This document shows, in pieces, positions 34,090-42,847 of a DNA stretch of 64,000 nt. The position numbers and the translations under genes were made by a program. The DNA lies in the NCBI RefSeq assembly GCF_026241155.1, contig NZ_JAPFGP010000002.1:62001-126000 (forward strand), in the 5' to 3' direction. The number at the start of each line of letters is the position of its first letter. Positions within the stretch are counted from its first letter, which is position 1. The stretch comes from Paucibacter sp. PLA-PC-4. GTDB lineage: Bacteria > Pseudomonadota > Gammaproteobacteria > Burkholderiales > Burkholderiaceae_C. The notes under the pieces were generated by a model. That model was not told the DNA's origin. It saw only the letters and a program-made list of their open reading frames with translations, and did not search any database.

Positions 34090-34341
34090 TTACTTGCGCG
34101 CCGGCAGATAGGCCATGATAGCGTTGGCATGACCGTGGCCCAGGCCGTGCTCGGTCTTGAACCAGGCGAGCATCTCCATTTGCTTCATGGTTTTGAGGCC
34201 CTCGGCCAGGCGCAGCCAATAGGCGATCGGCTGGCCGTACTTCTTTTCGATGGACGACAAGTAGGTGGCCGGACGCCCTTGCGGCTGTTCATTGCTGCTC
34301 ATGTCTGAACGGCTGTCTTCGGGAGTGATGCTGCCGAGCAT
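34090..34341 (-). CDS. DUF4287-like small protein
   Basis: This is an 83-residue soluble protein. The core TYLSSIEKKYGQPIAYWLRLAEGLKTMKQMEMLAWFKTEHGLGHGHANAIMAYL fits the DUF4287 pattern, with the diagnostic GLGHGHANAI end. The ATG at 34341 has GAGAGG just upstream; a second ATG 13 codons in (MSSNEQP) lacks a ribosome site. Function is unknown. It is convergent with the GntR gene, separated by four bases. Confidence 0.7.
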   Translation of the reverse strand: MLGSITPEDSRSDMSSNEQPQGRPATYLSSIEKKYGQPIAYWLRLAEGLKTMKQMEMLAWFKTEHGLGHGHANAIMAYLPARK

Positions 34342-34390
34342 TCTGACCTCTCGATGCGCGAACCGACCTTCGGCCTGGTCGCCAGACAGC

Positions 34391-35041
34391 TCATCGGCAG
34401 GGCGCCACCGGGCCTGAGCCCGGCTTGGCCGGGCAGGGCGGGACGATCGGCGGCTGCACCACCCGGCGACGCTCCATCCGCGCCAGATTGCGTGCAGCCA
34501 GGGCTTCGCTCTCGCGCTGGCGGACGATGCGGTCGCCTTCCATTGGGTCGGCCGCGCTGTGCATGCCCTCGGCGCGCAGGCGCTCCTTTTCCGCGTTCGA
34601 GCTGCTCTGCGCTTCCTGGGCCCGGCGGCTCAGCGCCCAGTCCTCGGCGGTGTAGCGCCCCTGGCCCTTGCGGCATTGGCGTACCCGGCGGATCTCGTCT
34701 TGCATGAAGGCGCGCTCGCGGTCGCCCAGGCTGGTCGAGTTGGCGCGGGTCTCCATATTGCGCAGTTCCAGATCGCCGGGGCAGTCATTGGCCGGGGCCT
34801 GCGCTGGGCCGCTGGCGGCGGGCTTGTTCTCGGGCGGCGGCAGGCGCGGGGCGTCCGCCACATTGCTTTGCAGCCGGCGCTGCTCGACCGGCTCGCCGGC
34901 GCCGGGGCAGGGCACATCGGAAAAGCTCACGCCGCCATCGCGTTGCTTGCACTTCCAGACCTCCGCCTGGGCCGCCGTGCCTAGGCCGACCATCAAGAAG
35001 AGGATGGCGAGCCTTGCCCAGCCCCTGTGTGCCTGTCTCAT
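34391..35041 (-). CDS. DUF4124-type secreted protein
   Basis: This is a 216-residue exported protein: a signal peptide (MRQAHRGWARLAILFLMVGLGTAAQA) followed by the DUF4124 opening VWKCKQRDGGVSFSDVPCP, with a Cys pair likely to form a disulfide. A Pro/Ala linker and a long charged helix (DRERAFMQDEIRRVRQC ... EKERLRAEG) follow, probably coiled. These proteins are common in Beta- and Gammaproteobacteria and are of unknown function. It diverges from the aldarate operon. Confidence 0.78.
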   Translation of the reverse strand: MRQAHRGWARLAILFLMVGLGTAAQAEVWKCKQRDGGVSFSDVPCPGAGEPVEQRRLQSNVADAPRLPPPENKPAASGPAQAPANDCPGDLELRNMETRANSTSLGDRERAFMQDEIRRVRQCRKGQGRYTAEDWALSRRAQEAQSSSNAEKERLRAEGMHSAADPMEGDRIVRQRESEALAARNLARMERRRVVQPPIVPPCPAKPGSGPVAPCR

Positions 35042-35137
35042 TGCCGCGCCCCTGATGAAGAATTGTGCCGCTCCAACGCTGCAGACCGTCGATCGGAGGA
35101 CATTGTCGGGCAAACGCGTATGTGATTTTCAGAGGTC

Positions 35138-35159
35138 AGTTGTATGATGACGTACAACT
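35138..35159. promoter_or_regulatory. GntR-type operator before the aldarate operon
   Basis: AGTTGTATGATGACGTACAACT has 7-base inverted arms (AGTTGTA / TACAACT) around an 8-base centre. TTGTA...TACAA spacing is typical of FadR-subfamily GntR operators. It lies 17 bases before the GGAGAC-preceded tctC start and probably overlaps the promoter. The linked GntR gene at 33348 is the likely binder (inference). Confidence 0.7.
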
Positions 35160-35176
35160 AAATCATGGAGACAAGC

Positions 35177-36151
35177 ATGAAAACACCTTCGACCCTGCAT
35201 CGATGGCTTGCCGGCCTGTTGCTGGTCACCGGCCTCGCGGGCGGAGCCGCTGCATTCCCGGACAAGTCTGTGACCCTGCTGGTGCCGTTCCCGCCCGGAG
35301 GTTCCACCGACACGCTGGCTCGCGCGATGGCTGCCAAGCTGCAGGAGCGTTGGGGCCAGACCGTCGTCGTTGATAACAAGCCCGGTGCCACCGGAACGGT
35401 CGGCTCGGCCATGGTCAAGCGGGCCGCACCCGATGGCTACACCTTGCTGGTGGCCTCGCTTGGCCCATATGTGATCGCACCGCACCTGCTGAAGGCCGTG
35501 CAGTACGACGCGCTGAAGGACCTCGACCTGCTGACGGTAGCGGTGCAGGCGCCCAATGTGCTGGTCGTGCCGGCGTCGTCGCCACTGAGGAGCATGGCCG
35601 ATGTGCTCACGCAGCTCAAAGCCAAGCCCGGCGCGATGACCTTCGCTTCGTCAGGCAACGGATCCTCGGATCATCTGACCGCCGAGCTGTTCTGGCAGCA
35701 GACCGGCACCTCCGGCTCCCACATTCCCTACAAGGGCGGCGCGCCGGCCATCACCGATTTGCTGGGGGGCCAGGTCGATGCCTCGTTCCAGAATGTCAAC
35801 GCGGTGTTGCAGCACATTCAGAGCGGCAAGCTGCGCGCGCTGGCCGTCACCGGCGATAAGCGCTCGGCCGTGCTGCCTCAGGTGCAGACCCTGACCGAGG
35901 CCGGAATCAAGGGTGCCGATGTCTATTCCTGGCAGGGGATCGCCGCGCCGCGCGGCCTGCCAGCGCCGCTGCGTGGACAGATCCACCAGGCCCTGGTCGC
36001 GGCGCTCAACGATGCGGCGCTGAAGCAAAAGCAGGCCGAGGTCGGCATTGAGACCGTGGCTAACACCCCGGAGCAGGCCGCCGCCTTCCAGAAAAGCGAG
36101 TTCGCGCGCTGGAAGACCGTCATTGAGACCGGCAAGATCACTGCAGACTGA
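35177..36151 (+). CDS. TctC/Bug-family periplasmic binding protein (first copy)
   Basis: This is a 324-residue solute receptor of the tripartite tricarboxylate family, with a signal peptide ([26 protein letters not shown]). Family marks are [33 protein letters not shown] and [18 protein letters not shown]. Bug-type receptors bind carboxylates through backbone groups. The ATG at 35177 has GGAGAC eight bases upstream; one at 35165 would place that site inside the gene. It opens the aldarate operon, so glucarate or galactarate is the likely ligand. No TctA/TctB channel genes are present. Confidence 0.88.
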   Translation: MKTPSTLHRWLAGLLLVTGLAGGAAAFPDKSVTLLVPFPPGGSTDTLARAMAAKLQERWGQTVVVDNKPGATGTVGSAMVKRAAPDGYTLLVASLGPYVIAPHLLKAVQYDALKDLDLLTVAVQAPNVLVVPASSPLRSMADVLTQLKAKPGAMTFASSGNGSSDHLTAELFWQQTGTSGSHIPYKGGAPAITDLLGGQVDASFQNVNAVLQHIQSGKLRALAVTGDKRSAVLPQVQTLTEAGIKGADVYSWQGIAAPRGLPAPLRGQIHQALVAALNDAALKQKQAEVGIETVANTPEQAAAFQKSEFARWKTVIETGKITAD

Positions 36152-36167
36152 GCAATCAAGTCAAACC

Positions 36168-37493
36168 ATGAGCTCCACCCCTCTCGTTAAAAGCGCCCGT
36201 GTCATCCCGGTGGCCGGCCGTGACGGCATGCTGCTCAATCTCAGCGGCGCTCATGCCCCATTCTTCACCCGCAATCTGCTGCTGCTGGAAGACAGCGCCG
36301 GGCACACCGGTGTGGCCGAGGTGCCCGGCGGCGAGGCGATTCGCCAGACCCTGGAGGAGGCTGCGGCGCTGACCATTGGCCAGCCGCTGGGCCGCTGGCA
36401 GGCCCTGCTGGGCCAGGTGCGCGAGCGCTTTGCCGACCGCGATGCGGGCGGCCGCGGACTGCAGACCTTCGATCTGCGCACCACCATCCATGTGCTGACT
36501 GCCGTCGAGTGCGCGCTGCTGGACCTGCTGGGCCAGCACCTGGAGGTACCGCTGTGCGAGCTGCTGGGAGAGGGCAAGCAGCGCGACTCGGTGGCGATGT
36601 TGGGCTATCTCTTTTTCGTCGGCGATGCCGGCAAGACCGATCTGCCCTATGTGCGCGAGGATGCTGGCGGCGGCTGGCTGCATCAGCGCCACCAGACGGC
36701 GCTGACGCCCTCGGCCATCGTCGCCCAGGCCGAGTCGGCCCAGGCCCGCTACGGTTTTGCCGACTTCAAGCTCAAGGGCGGGGTGCTGGCCGGCGAGGCC
36801 GAGGTGGAGGCCATCAAAGCGCTGAAGGCCCGCTTTCCCGAGGCGCGCATCACGCTGGATCCGAACGGCGGCTGGCTGCTGAAGGACGCCGTGCGCCTGC
36901 TGCGCGATCTGCACGGTGTGCTGGCCTACGCTGAGGACCCCTGCGGCGCCGAGGACGGCTTCTCCGGCCGCGAGGTGATGGCCGAGTTCCGCCGCGCCAC
37001 CGGCCTGCCGACGGCGACCAATATGGTGGCCACCGACTGGCGCCAACTGACTCACGCCATCGCGCTGCAGGCGGTCGACATTCCGCTGGCCGACCCGCAT
37101 TTCTGGACACTTAGTGGGGCGGTGCGCGTGGCCCAGACCTGCCGCGACCATGGCCTGACCTGGGGCTCGCACTCGAACAACCACTTCGATATCTCGCTGG
37201 CCATGTTCACGCAGGCGGCCGCCGCCGCGCCGGGCCGGCTGACCGCGATCGATACCCACTGGATCTGGCAGGACGGGCAAGGCCTGACCCTCGAGCCGCT
37301 GCAGATCCAGGGCGGCGAAGTGCGCGTGCCAAACGTGCCAGGCCTGGGCGTGCAGCTCGATATGGCCGCCGTCGAGCGCGCCCACGCCCTCTATTTGCAG
37401 CATGGCTTGGGCGCGCGCAACGACGCGATGGCGATGCAATACCTGATCCCGGGCTGGGCCTTCGATCCGAAAAAGCCCTGCCTGCTGCGCTGA
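36168..37493 (+). CDS. gudD: Glucarate dehydratase (enolase superfamily)
   Basis: This is a 441-residue enzyme close to E. coli GudD (446), which dehydrates D-glucarate to 5-keto-4-deoxyglucarate. Catalytic parts visible are the KxK pair in FKLKGG (Lys201, Lys203), metal ligands Asp231 (LDPNGG), Glu256 (EDPCG) and Asn285 (TNMVATD), and the His in [11 protein letters not shown] (335-343). It lies between two TctC genes. As no galactarate dehydratase is in the window, it may be the only entry point for aldarate here, which raises the question of substrate range. Confidence 0.93.
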   Translation: MSSTPLVKSARVIPVAGRDGMLLNLSGAHAPFFTRNLLLLEDSAGHTGVAEVPGGEAIRQTLEEAAALTIGQPLGRWQALLGQVRERFADRDAGGRGLQTFDLRTTIHVLTAVECALLDLLGQHLEVPLCELLGEGKQRDSVAMLGYLFFVGDAGKTDLPYVREDAGGGWLHQRHQTALTPSAIVAQAESAQARYGFADFKLKGGVLAGEAEVEAIKALKARFPEARITLDPNGGWLLKDAVRLLRDLHGVLAYAEDPCGAEDGFSGREVMAEFRRATGLPTATNMVATDWRQLTHAIALQAVDIPLADPHFWTLSGAVRVAQTCRDHGLTWGSHSNNHFDISLAMFTQAAAAAPGRLTAIDTHWIWQDGQGLTLEPLQIQGGEVRVPNVPGLGVQLDMAAVERAHALYLQHGLGARNDAMAMQYLIPGWAFDPKKPCLLR

Positions 37494-37531
37494 TCGACCG
37501 AACAAGAAGCAAACACCACGGAGACACAAAC

Positions 37532-38503
37532 ATGACCCAGAAATCCCTTCGTCTCGCTGTGCTGGCGGGCCTATGCGCGGCCGGTCTGGCTCAGGCCCAG
37601 GATCAGGCCAAAGACTGGCCGAGTCGTACCGTCCGCATCATCGTGCCCTACACACCCGGCGGCACTTCGGACATCATCGCCCGCGCGATCAGCCAGCCGC
37701 TGGGCGAGGCGCTGAAGCAGACCGTGATCGTCGAGAACCGCGCGGGTGCCAGCGGCAATCTGGGTGCAGATGCGGTGGCCAAGTCCAATGACGGCCACAC
37801 CCTCTTGCTGTGCGATGTGACCGCGCTGGCGATCAGCCCCTCGGTCTATACCAAGCTGAGCTTCGACCCGAGCAAGGACCTGAAGGGCGCTGCGATGCTG
37901 GCCTACTCGCCCCATATGCTGGTGGTCCACCCCTCGGTGCCGGCCAATAATCTGAAGGAGCTGGTGGCGCTGTCCAAGACGAGCAAGATGGATTTCGCGG
38001 TCACCGCCGTCGGCAGCGCCCCCCATGTGGCCGGCATGGCGGTCGCCGAGATCACCGGTGCCAAATGGGAGTACATCCCCTATAAAGGCGGCTCGCAGGC
38101 GATCGGCGACACCATTGCCGGCCAGACCCAGGTCCTGATGAACGGCATGCTGGCGACCCTGCCCTCGGTGCAGGCCGGCAAGCTCAAGGTGCTGGGCGTC
38201 TCCAAGGCCACTCGCGTGCCGCTGCTGCCGAACGTGCCGACCCTGGCCGAGCAGGGCGCGACCGGTTTCGAGTCGGGCACCTGGCAGGGCATTCTGGTGC
38301 CCGCTGGCATGCCGCCGGCCGCGCTGGCCAAGCTCTCGGCAGAGCTGATACGCATCATCCGCTCGCCGGACCTGCGCGCCCGCCTGGCCGCGCAGGGCGC
38401 CGAGGTGCACACGATGTCGCCGACCGAATTCACCGGTTTCTTCGCGCGTGAGCGCAAGAGCTGGGCCACCGTGGTCGCCAAGAGCGGCCTGAAACTGGAC
38501 TGA
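37532..38503 (+). CDS. TctC/Bug-family periplasmic binding protein (second copy)
   Basis: This is a 323-residue receptor of the same family as the one at 35177 but divergent in sequence, so it is not a recent duplicate. Signal peptide [22 protein letters not shown], then [36 protein letters not shown] and [24 protein letters not shown] precedes the ATG. The stop overlaps garL (TGATG). Two receptors in one operon suggest two aldarate ligands, perhaps glucarate and galactarate (inference). Confidence 0.88.
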   Translation: MTQKSLRLAVLAGLCAAGLAQAQDQAKDWPSRTVRIIVPYTPGGTSDIIARAISQPLGEALKQTVIVENRAGASGNLGADAVAKSNDGHTLLLCDVTALAISPSVYTKLSFDPSKDLKGAAMLAYSPHMLVVHPSVPANNLKELVALSKTSKMDFAVTAVGSAPHVAGMAVAEITGAKWEYIPYKGGSQAIGDTIAGQTQVLMNGMLATLPSVQAGKLKVLGVSKATRVPLLPNVPTLAEQGATGFESGTWQGILVPAGMPPAALAKLSAELIRIIRSPDLRARLAAQGAEVHTMSPTEFTGFFARERKSWATVVAKSGLKLD

Positions 38504-39303
38504 TGACGCAGCAAGCGAGAACGACCATGCCCACGCCCTACAGCAATTTCCCAAACAGCCTGCGTCAGCGTCTGCTGGCCGGCGAGCGCCTGATCGGCTG
38601 CTGGTGCTCGCTGGCCAGCCCCATCACTACCGAGGTGCTGGGCGTGGCCGGCTTCGACTGGCTGCTGCTCGACGCCGAGCACGCGCCCAACGATGTGCTG
38701 AGCCTGATCCCGCAACTGATGGCGCTCAAAGACAGCCCCTCGGCCCCGGTGGTGCGGCCGCCGCTCAACGACACGGTGCTGATCAAGCGCCTGCTCGATG
38801 CCGGCTTCCACAACTTCCTGATCCCGATGGTGGACAGCGTCGAGCAGGCCCGCGCCGCGGTGGCCGCCACCCGCTACCCGCCCGAGGGCGTGCGAGGGGT
38901 CTCGGTCTCGCAGCGCAGCAACCGCTACGGCACGGTGCCCGACTACTTCGCCCAAGTGAACCGCAATATCACGGTGATGGTGCAGATCGAGAGCCGTGCC
39001 GGTCTTGCCGCCGTGGCCGAGATTGCGGCCGTCGAGGGCGTGGACAGCATCTTTGTCGGCCCCTCGGACCTGGCCGCCGCGCTGGGTCATTTGGGCAATG
39101 CCAACCACCCCTCGGTGCAGGAGGCGATCAAGATCATTCTGCGGGCAGCCCAGGCTGCCGGCAAGCCCAGCGGCATCCTCGCGCCGGTCGAGGCCGACGC
39201 GCGGCGTTACATGGAGCTGGGCGCCACCTTTGTGGCGGTCGGCAGCGATTTGGGCGCCCTGCGGGCGTCCACCCAGGCAATGGCGGAAAGGTACAAGGCA
39301 TGA
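38503..39303 (+). CDS. garL: 2-dehydro-3-deoxyglucarate aldolase
   Basis: This 266-residue HpcH/HpaI-family class II aldolase is very close to E. coli GarL. It cleaves 5-keto-4-deoxyglucarate to pyruvate and tartronate semialdehyde. Motifs include [34 protein letters not shown], the metal-ligand pair in [10 protein letters not shown] and [20 protein letters not shown], and [16 protein letters not shown]. The ATG overlaps the tctC stop; an ATG 24 bases later (MPTPYSN) starts closer to the E. coli protein and is a possible alternative. Its stop overlaps garR. Confidence 0.95.
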   Translation: MTQQARTTMPTPYSNFPNSLRQRLLAGERLIGCWCSLASPITTEVLGVAGFDWLLLDAEHAPNDVLSLIPQLMALKDSPSAPVVRPPLNDTVLIKRLLDAGFHNFLIPMVDSVEQARAAVAATRYPPEGVRGVSVSQRSNRYGTVPDYFAQVNRNITVMVQIESRAGLAAVAEIAAVEGVDSIFVGPSDLAAALGHLGNANHPSVQEAIKIILRAAQAAGKPSGILAPVEADARRYMELGATFVAVGSDLGALRASTQAMAERYKA

Positions 39304-40196
39304 GTCAAAAGAAGATCGGTTTCATCGGGCTGGGCATCATGGGAGCGCCGATGGCGTTGCGGCTGGCGGAAGGTGGCCACCGGCTCTTCGTGCACACCCG
39401 CAGCCAACTGCGCGAGGAGGTCAGGGCGGCCGGTGCCACCGTCTGCGCCAGCGCGGCCGAGGTAGCCCGTGCGGCCGACATCATCTTTACGATGCTACCC
39501 GACACACCCGATGTCGAGCGGGTGCTGTTCGGCGCAGGCGGTGTGGCCGAGGGCCTCAGCGCTGGCAAGACCGTCGTCGACATGAGCTCGATCGCCCCAA
39601 TCGCAACCAAGGACTTCGCTGCCCGCATCGAGGCGACCGGCTGCGCTTGGCTGGATGCGCCGGTCTCCGGCGGAGAGGTCGGTGCCAAGGCCGGCACGCT
39701 GACGATCATGGTCGGCGGCCAGCAGGCCGTGTTCGACAGCATCCGCCCTTTGTTCGAGCTGATGGGCAAGAACATCACGCTGGTCGGCGGCGCCGGTGCG
39801 GGCCAGACCTGCAAGGTGGCCAACCAGATCATCGTCGCGCTGAATATCGCGGCGGTCAGCGAGGCCCTGGTGTTCGCCTCCAAGGCCGGCGCCGACCCGG
39901 CCAAGGTGCGCGAGGCGCTGATGGGCGGCTTTGCCTCCAGCCGCATCCTCGAGGTGCATGGCGAGCGCATGATCAAGCGAACGTTCAACCCAGGCTTTCG
40001 CATCGCTCTGCACCAAAAGGACCTGAACCTGGCGCTGCAGAGTGCCAAGGCACTGAAGATGGCACTGCCCGGTACAGCAAACGCGGCCCAACTGATGCAG
40101 GCCTGTGCGGCTCAGGGCGATGAGCAGCTGGACCACTCGGCCCTGGTGAAGGCGCTGGAGCTGCTGGCCAATCATGAACTGGGTGGGTCCGCATAA
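39300..40196 (+). CDS. garR: Tartronate semialdehyde reductase
   Basis: This is a 298-residue beta-hydroxyacid dehydrogenase. It reduces tartronate semialdehyde from GarL to D-glycerate. Shown are the Rossmann motif [12 protein letters not shown], the substrate motif [19 protein letters not shown], the catalytic-Lys region [15 protein letters not shown] and the C-terminal KDLNLAL. The start codon overlaps the garL stop (ATGA). The glycerate kinase follows after seven bases. Confidence 0.94.
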   Translation: MSQKKIGFIGLGIMGAPMALRLAEGGHRLFVHTRSQLREEVRAAGATVCASAAEVARAADIIFTMLPDTPDVERVLFGAGGVAEGLSAGKTVVDMSSIAPIATKDFAARIEATGCAWLDAPVSGGEVGAKAGTLTIMVGGQQAVFDSIRPLFELMGKNITLVGGAGAGQTCKVANQIIVALNIAAVSEALVFASKAGADPAKVREALMGGFASSRILEVHGERMIKRTFNPGFRIALHQKDLNLALQSAKALKMALPGTANAAQLMQACAAQGDEQLDHSALVKALELLANHELGGSA

Positions 40197-40203
40197 TCGG
40201 CCC

Positions 40204-41502
40204 ATGAGCTCTGCCGATCCGCTTCTGACCGACCCGCGGGCGCTGCTGCGCCATCTCTACGATGTCGCGGTGGCGCGTGCGCTGCCCGACCAGGTGCTGG
40301 CGGCGCAGCTGCCACCTCCGCCCAAGGGCCGCACGCTGGTGCTGGGCGCCGGCAAGGCCGGCGGCGCTATGGCCCAGGCGCTCGAAGCGGCCTGGCCGCG
40401 CAAGGCCCCGCTTTCGGGACTGGTCATCACCCGCTACGGTCACACGCCACCTGGCTACCGGCCTGAGCGGCTGGAGCTGGTCGAGGCCGCGCACCCGGTG
40501 CCCGATGCGGCCGGCCGCGAGGCCGCCGCGCGCATGCTGGCGCTGACAGAAGACCTGAGCGCGGACGACCTGGTGATCTGTCTGATCTCCGGCGGCGGCT
40601 CGGCCCTGTTGAGCCTGCCGGCATCGGGGCTGAGCCTGGAGGAAAAGCAGGTCATCAATCGCGCCTTGCTCAAGAGTGGGGCTGCCATCGGTGAGATGAA
40701 CTGCGTGCGCAAGCATCTGTCGGCGATAAAGGGCGGGCGCTTGGGCGCAGCCTGCGCGCCGGCGCAAGTCCTGACTCTGACCATCAGCGATGTGCCGGGC
40801 GACGATCCGGCGGTGATCGCCTCCGGGCCGACGGTGCCCGATGCTACGAGCTGCGCCGATGCGCTGGCGATTTGCCAGCGTTATGGCCTTGCACTGCCGT
40901 CGAACGCACTGGCCGGGCTGGAGTCGGGCGAGTTCGAGACGCCCAAGCCCGGGGACGTCCGGTTCACGGGGCACCGTTTGACCATGCTGGCCACGCCGCA
41001 GCAAAGCCTGGAGGCGGCCGCCGAAGCCGCCCGCTCCCTGGGCCTGGACGCCCACATCCTCAGCGACGAGATCGAGGGCGAGTCACGCGAGATCGGCAAG
41101 ATGCATGCGGCGCTGGCCCGAGCGGTGGCTCGGCGCAATGCGCCGTTCAAGAAGCCCTGCGTGATACTGTCCGGCGGCGAGACCACGGTGACGGTGAGGA
41201 CTAAAGGTGGCCGGGGAGGGCGGGCCACCGAATTCCTGCTCGGCGCCGCGATCGCGCTACAGGGCGAGCCGGGTGTGCATCTGCTGGCCGCCGATACCGA
41301 CGGCATCGACGGCATCGAGGACAACGCCGGTGCCCTCGTCACACCGACCACGCTGGACCGTGCCGCCGCTCTGGGCCTGAACGCCCAGCGAGAGCTCGAT
41401 GCCAATAATGCCTATGGTTTCTTCGCGCCGCTGGGCGATCTGGTCTCGCCGGGACCGACCTTCACCAATGTGAACGACTTCCGGGCTCTGCTCATTGTGT
41501 GA
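40204..41502 (+). CDS. ttuD: Glycerate 2-kinase, MOFRL family (TtuD/GckA type)
   Basis: This is a 432-residue kinase that phosphorylates D-glycerate to 2-phosphoglycerate, ending the aldarate route. Family motifs are VLGAGKAGGAMAQAL, HPVPDAAG, ISGGGSALL, NCVRKHLSAIKGGRL, ISDVPGDDPAVIASGPT and the MOFRL end GGRGGRATEFLLGAAI ... ADTDGIDG. E. coli uses the unrelated GarK in the same place, so the step is filled by a non-homologous enzyme here. It is the last gene of the operon and its end overlaps the convergent hemerythrin gene by 11 bases. Confidence 0.93.
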   Translation: MSSADPLLTDPRALLRHLYDVAVARALPDQVLAAQLPPPPKGRTLVLGAGKAGGAMAQALEAAWPRKAPLSGLVITRYGHTPPGYRPERLELVEAAHPVPDAAGREAAARMLALTEDLSADDLVICLISGGGSALLSLPASGLSLEEKQVINRALLKSGAAIGEMNCVRKHLSAIKGGRLGAACAPAQVLTLTISDVPGDDPAVIASGPTVPDATSCADALAICQRYGLALPSNALAGLESGEFETPKPGDVRFTGHRLTMLATPQQSLEAAAEAARSLGLDAHILSDEIEGESREIGKMHAALARAVARRNAPFKKPCVILSGGETTVTVRTKGGRGGRATEFLLGAAIALQGEPGVHLLAADTDGIDGIEDNAGALVTPTTLDRAAALGLNAQRELDANNAYGFFAPLGDLVSPGPTFTNVNDFRALLIV

Positions 41503-42010
41503 GCTTGAGGCCGCGCCGCGCGGCCATCTCGACGCCCATTGCCCGACTTTGTGCATCGTCTAGCAGCGCCCGGGCGGCCGGGAAGATCAGCTCGTTCTCG
41601 CTTCGCAGATGCTCGTCGTGCAGCCGTGCAAAGGCCTCGGCCGCCCGCCTCAGCGCCGGCAGCTCGGCCTGATCGAGGGTCTGCAGCAGCGCGCGAAGCG
41701 GCCGCCACTGGGCCTCAATCTCGCAGTGCTGGGCCCGCAGCCGTGCGCAGATCGGCGCCAACACCGGATCTCCGGCCAGCGCCGGGAAGACATGCAGCTC
41801 CTCGTCCTGGTGATGCAGCGGCGCAGCGACGTCGAAGTAGCGCAGCACATCGCGGGTCGCGTCCCGGGCGACCGCATCCGGCCCGGCCGTGGCCAGGTGG
41901 GTGCACAGGCGCGCCAGCAGGCTCAGGCTGCGCTCGATCCGCTCATGGCAGGCCGCCAGCAGCTCAAAGGGTTGCTGGTAGCTGCTGCCGGGTTTCGGTG
42001 CGATGCGCAT
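41492..42010 (-). CDS. Hemerythrin-domain protein
   Basis: This is a 172-residue all-helical protein. Iron-ligand residues of a hemerythrin HHE-type fold can be seen: CHERIERSL, HHQDEELHVFPAL and LHDEHLRSENELIFPAAR. Such proteins bind a di-iron centre and sense or store oxygen or nitric oxide. The ATG opening MRIAPKPG was chosen; an in-frame TTG 33 bases upstream is possible. It is divergent from the Crp/Fnr gene, with about 100 bases between, suggesting a shared redox or NO theme (inference). Confidence 0.85.
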   Translation of the reverse strand: MRIAPKPGSSYQQPFELLAACHERIERSLSLLARLCTHLATAGPDAVARDATRDVLRYFDVAAPLHHQDEELHVFPALAGDPVLAPICARLRAQHCEIEAQWRPLRALLQTLDQAELPALRRAAEAFARLHDEHLRSENELIFPAARALLDDAQSRAMGVEMAARRGLKLTQ

Positions 42011-42112
42011 GCGCGGGATTGTCGCCTTGCCTGGCTTTGACAAAGCGCAAGGACGCCGGCACCGGTCTGCGCCACATTGCAGCCATCATCCCCCGACCGA
42101 GCCTCACACACC

Positions 42113-42841
42113 GTGGACAGCCTTCAACCCCAAGCCTCGAGATCCGGCATCGACCACTCGCCGGGTCGGGCCTGCGCACCCGTTGCCGGCAGCGACTGGC
42201 AGGCCCTGCTGGGCGGCCCGCCGCTCAACGGGGCGGAGCTGCACGCACTGAACCAGATGGTGGAGCTGCGCAGCCTGAGCGCCGGTGCACCGGTGATGCA
42301 GCGCGAGCAGCCGGCGCTGCACCTGCTAGCCGTGCTCCGCGGTGCCGTGGGGCTGGGGCAGGCCCGCCATGACCAGCCCTTTCATCTGGAGCGTACGGTG
42401 CGGGGACCCGCCTGGCTGGACCTGAGCAGCGCCTGGCTGGCTCAGGGCTTTGCCCAGGACGCGCGCGCCCAGGGCGAGGCGCAAGTGCTTGCGCTGCCGC
42501 TGGCCGCGATGCGGACCCTGCTCAGCCATGAGGCCTTGATGTTGGACCGCCTGATGGTCGGCCTGTCCCGGACAGTGCAAAGCCTGACCGGCACGGCCCA
42601 TGACCTGATGCACAAGGATGCCGAGAAGCGCCTGGCGGCCTGGCTGCTGCAGCGCGCCGAAGGTGATACCCTCTTGCAGTTGGGCGAGCGCAAGCGCGAT
42701 ATTGCCGCCCAGCTGGCGATCACGCCGGAGACCTTGTCGCGGATGATGCGCCAGCTCAAGCTCAAGGGCCTGATCGAGGTCCAGGGTTACTCGGTGAGCC
42801 TGTTGGCACCAGCCGCGCTACGCCAGCTGGCCGCGGACTGA
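42113..42841 (+). CDS. Crp/Fnr-family transcriptional regulator
   Basis: This is a 242-residue regulator with an N-terminal cyclic-nucleotide-type beta roll (about 30-140; LSAGAPVMQREQPALHLLAVLRGAVGL), a long dimer helix and a C-terminal winged helix (KRDIAAQLAITPETLSRMMRQLKLKGLIEVQGYSVSLL). No Cys cluster of the FNR type is present, so it is closer to Dnr/Crp-like proteins. The probable start is a GTG opening VDSLQPQ. A TTG at 42077 is an alternative. Effector unknown; hemerythrin gene pairing hints at oxygen or NO. Confidence 0.85.
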   Translation: MDSLQPQASRSGIDHSPGRACAPVAGSDWQALLGGPPLNGAELHALNQMVELRSLSAGAPVMQREQPALHLLAVLRGAVGLGQARHDQPFHLERTVRGPAWLDLSSAWLAQGFAQDARAQGEAQVLALPLAAMRTLLSHEALMLDRLMVGLSRTVQSLTGTAHDLMHKDAEKRLAAWLLQRAEGDTLLQLGERKRDIAAQLAITPETLSRMMRQLKLKGLIEVQGYSVSLLAPAALRQLAAD

Positions 42842-42847
42842 CTCAGC

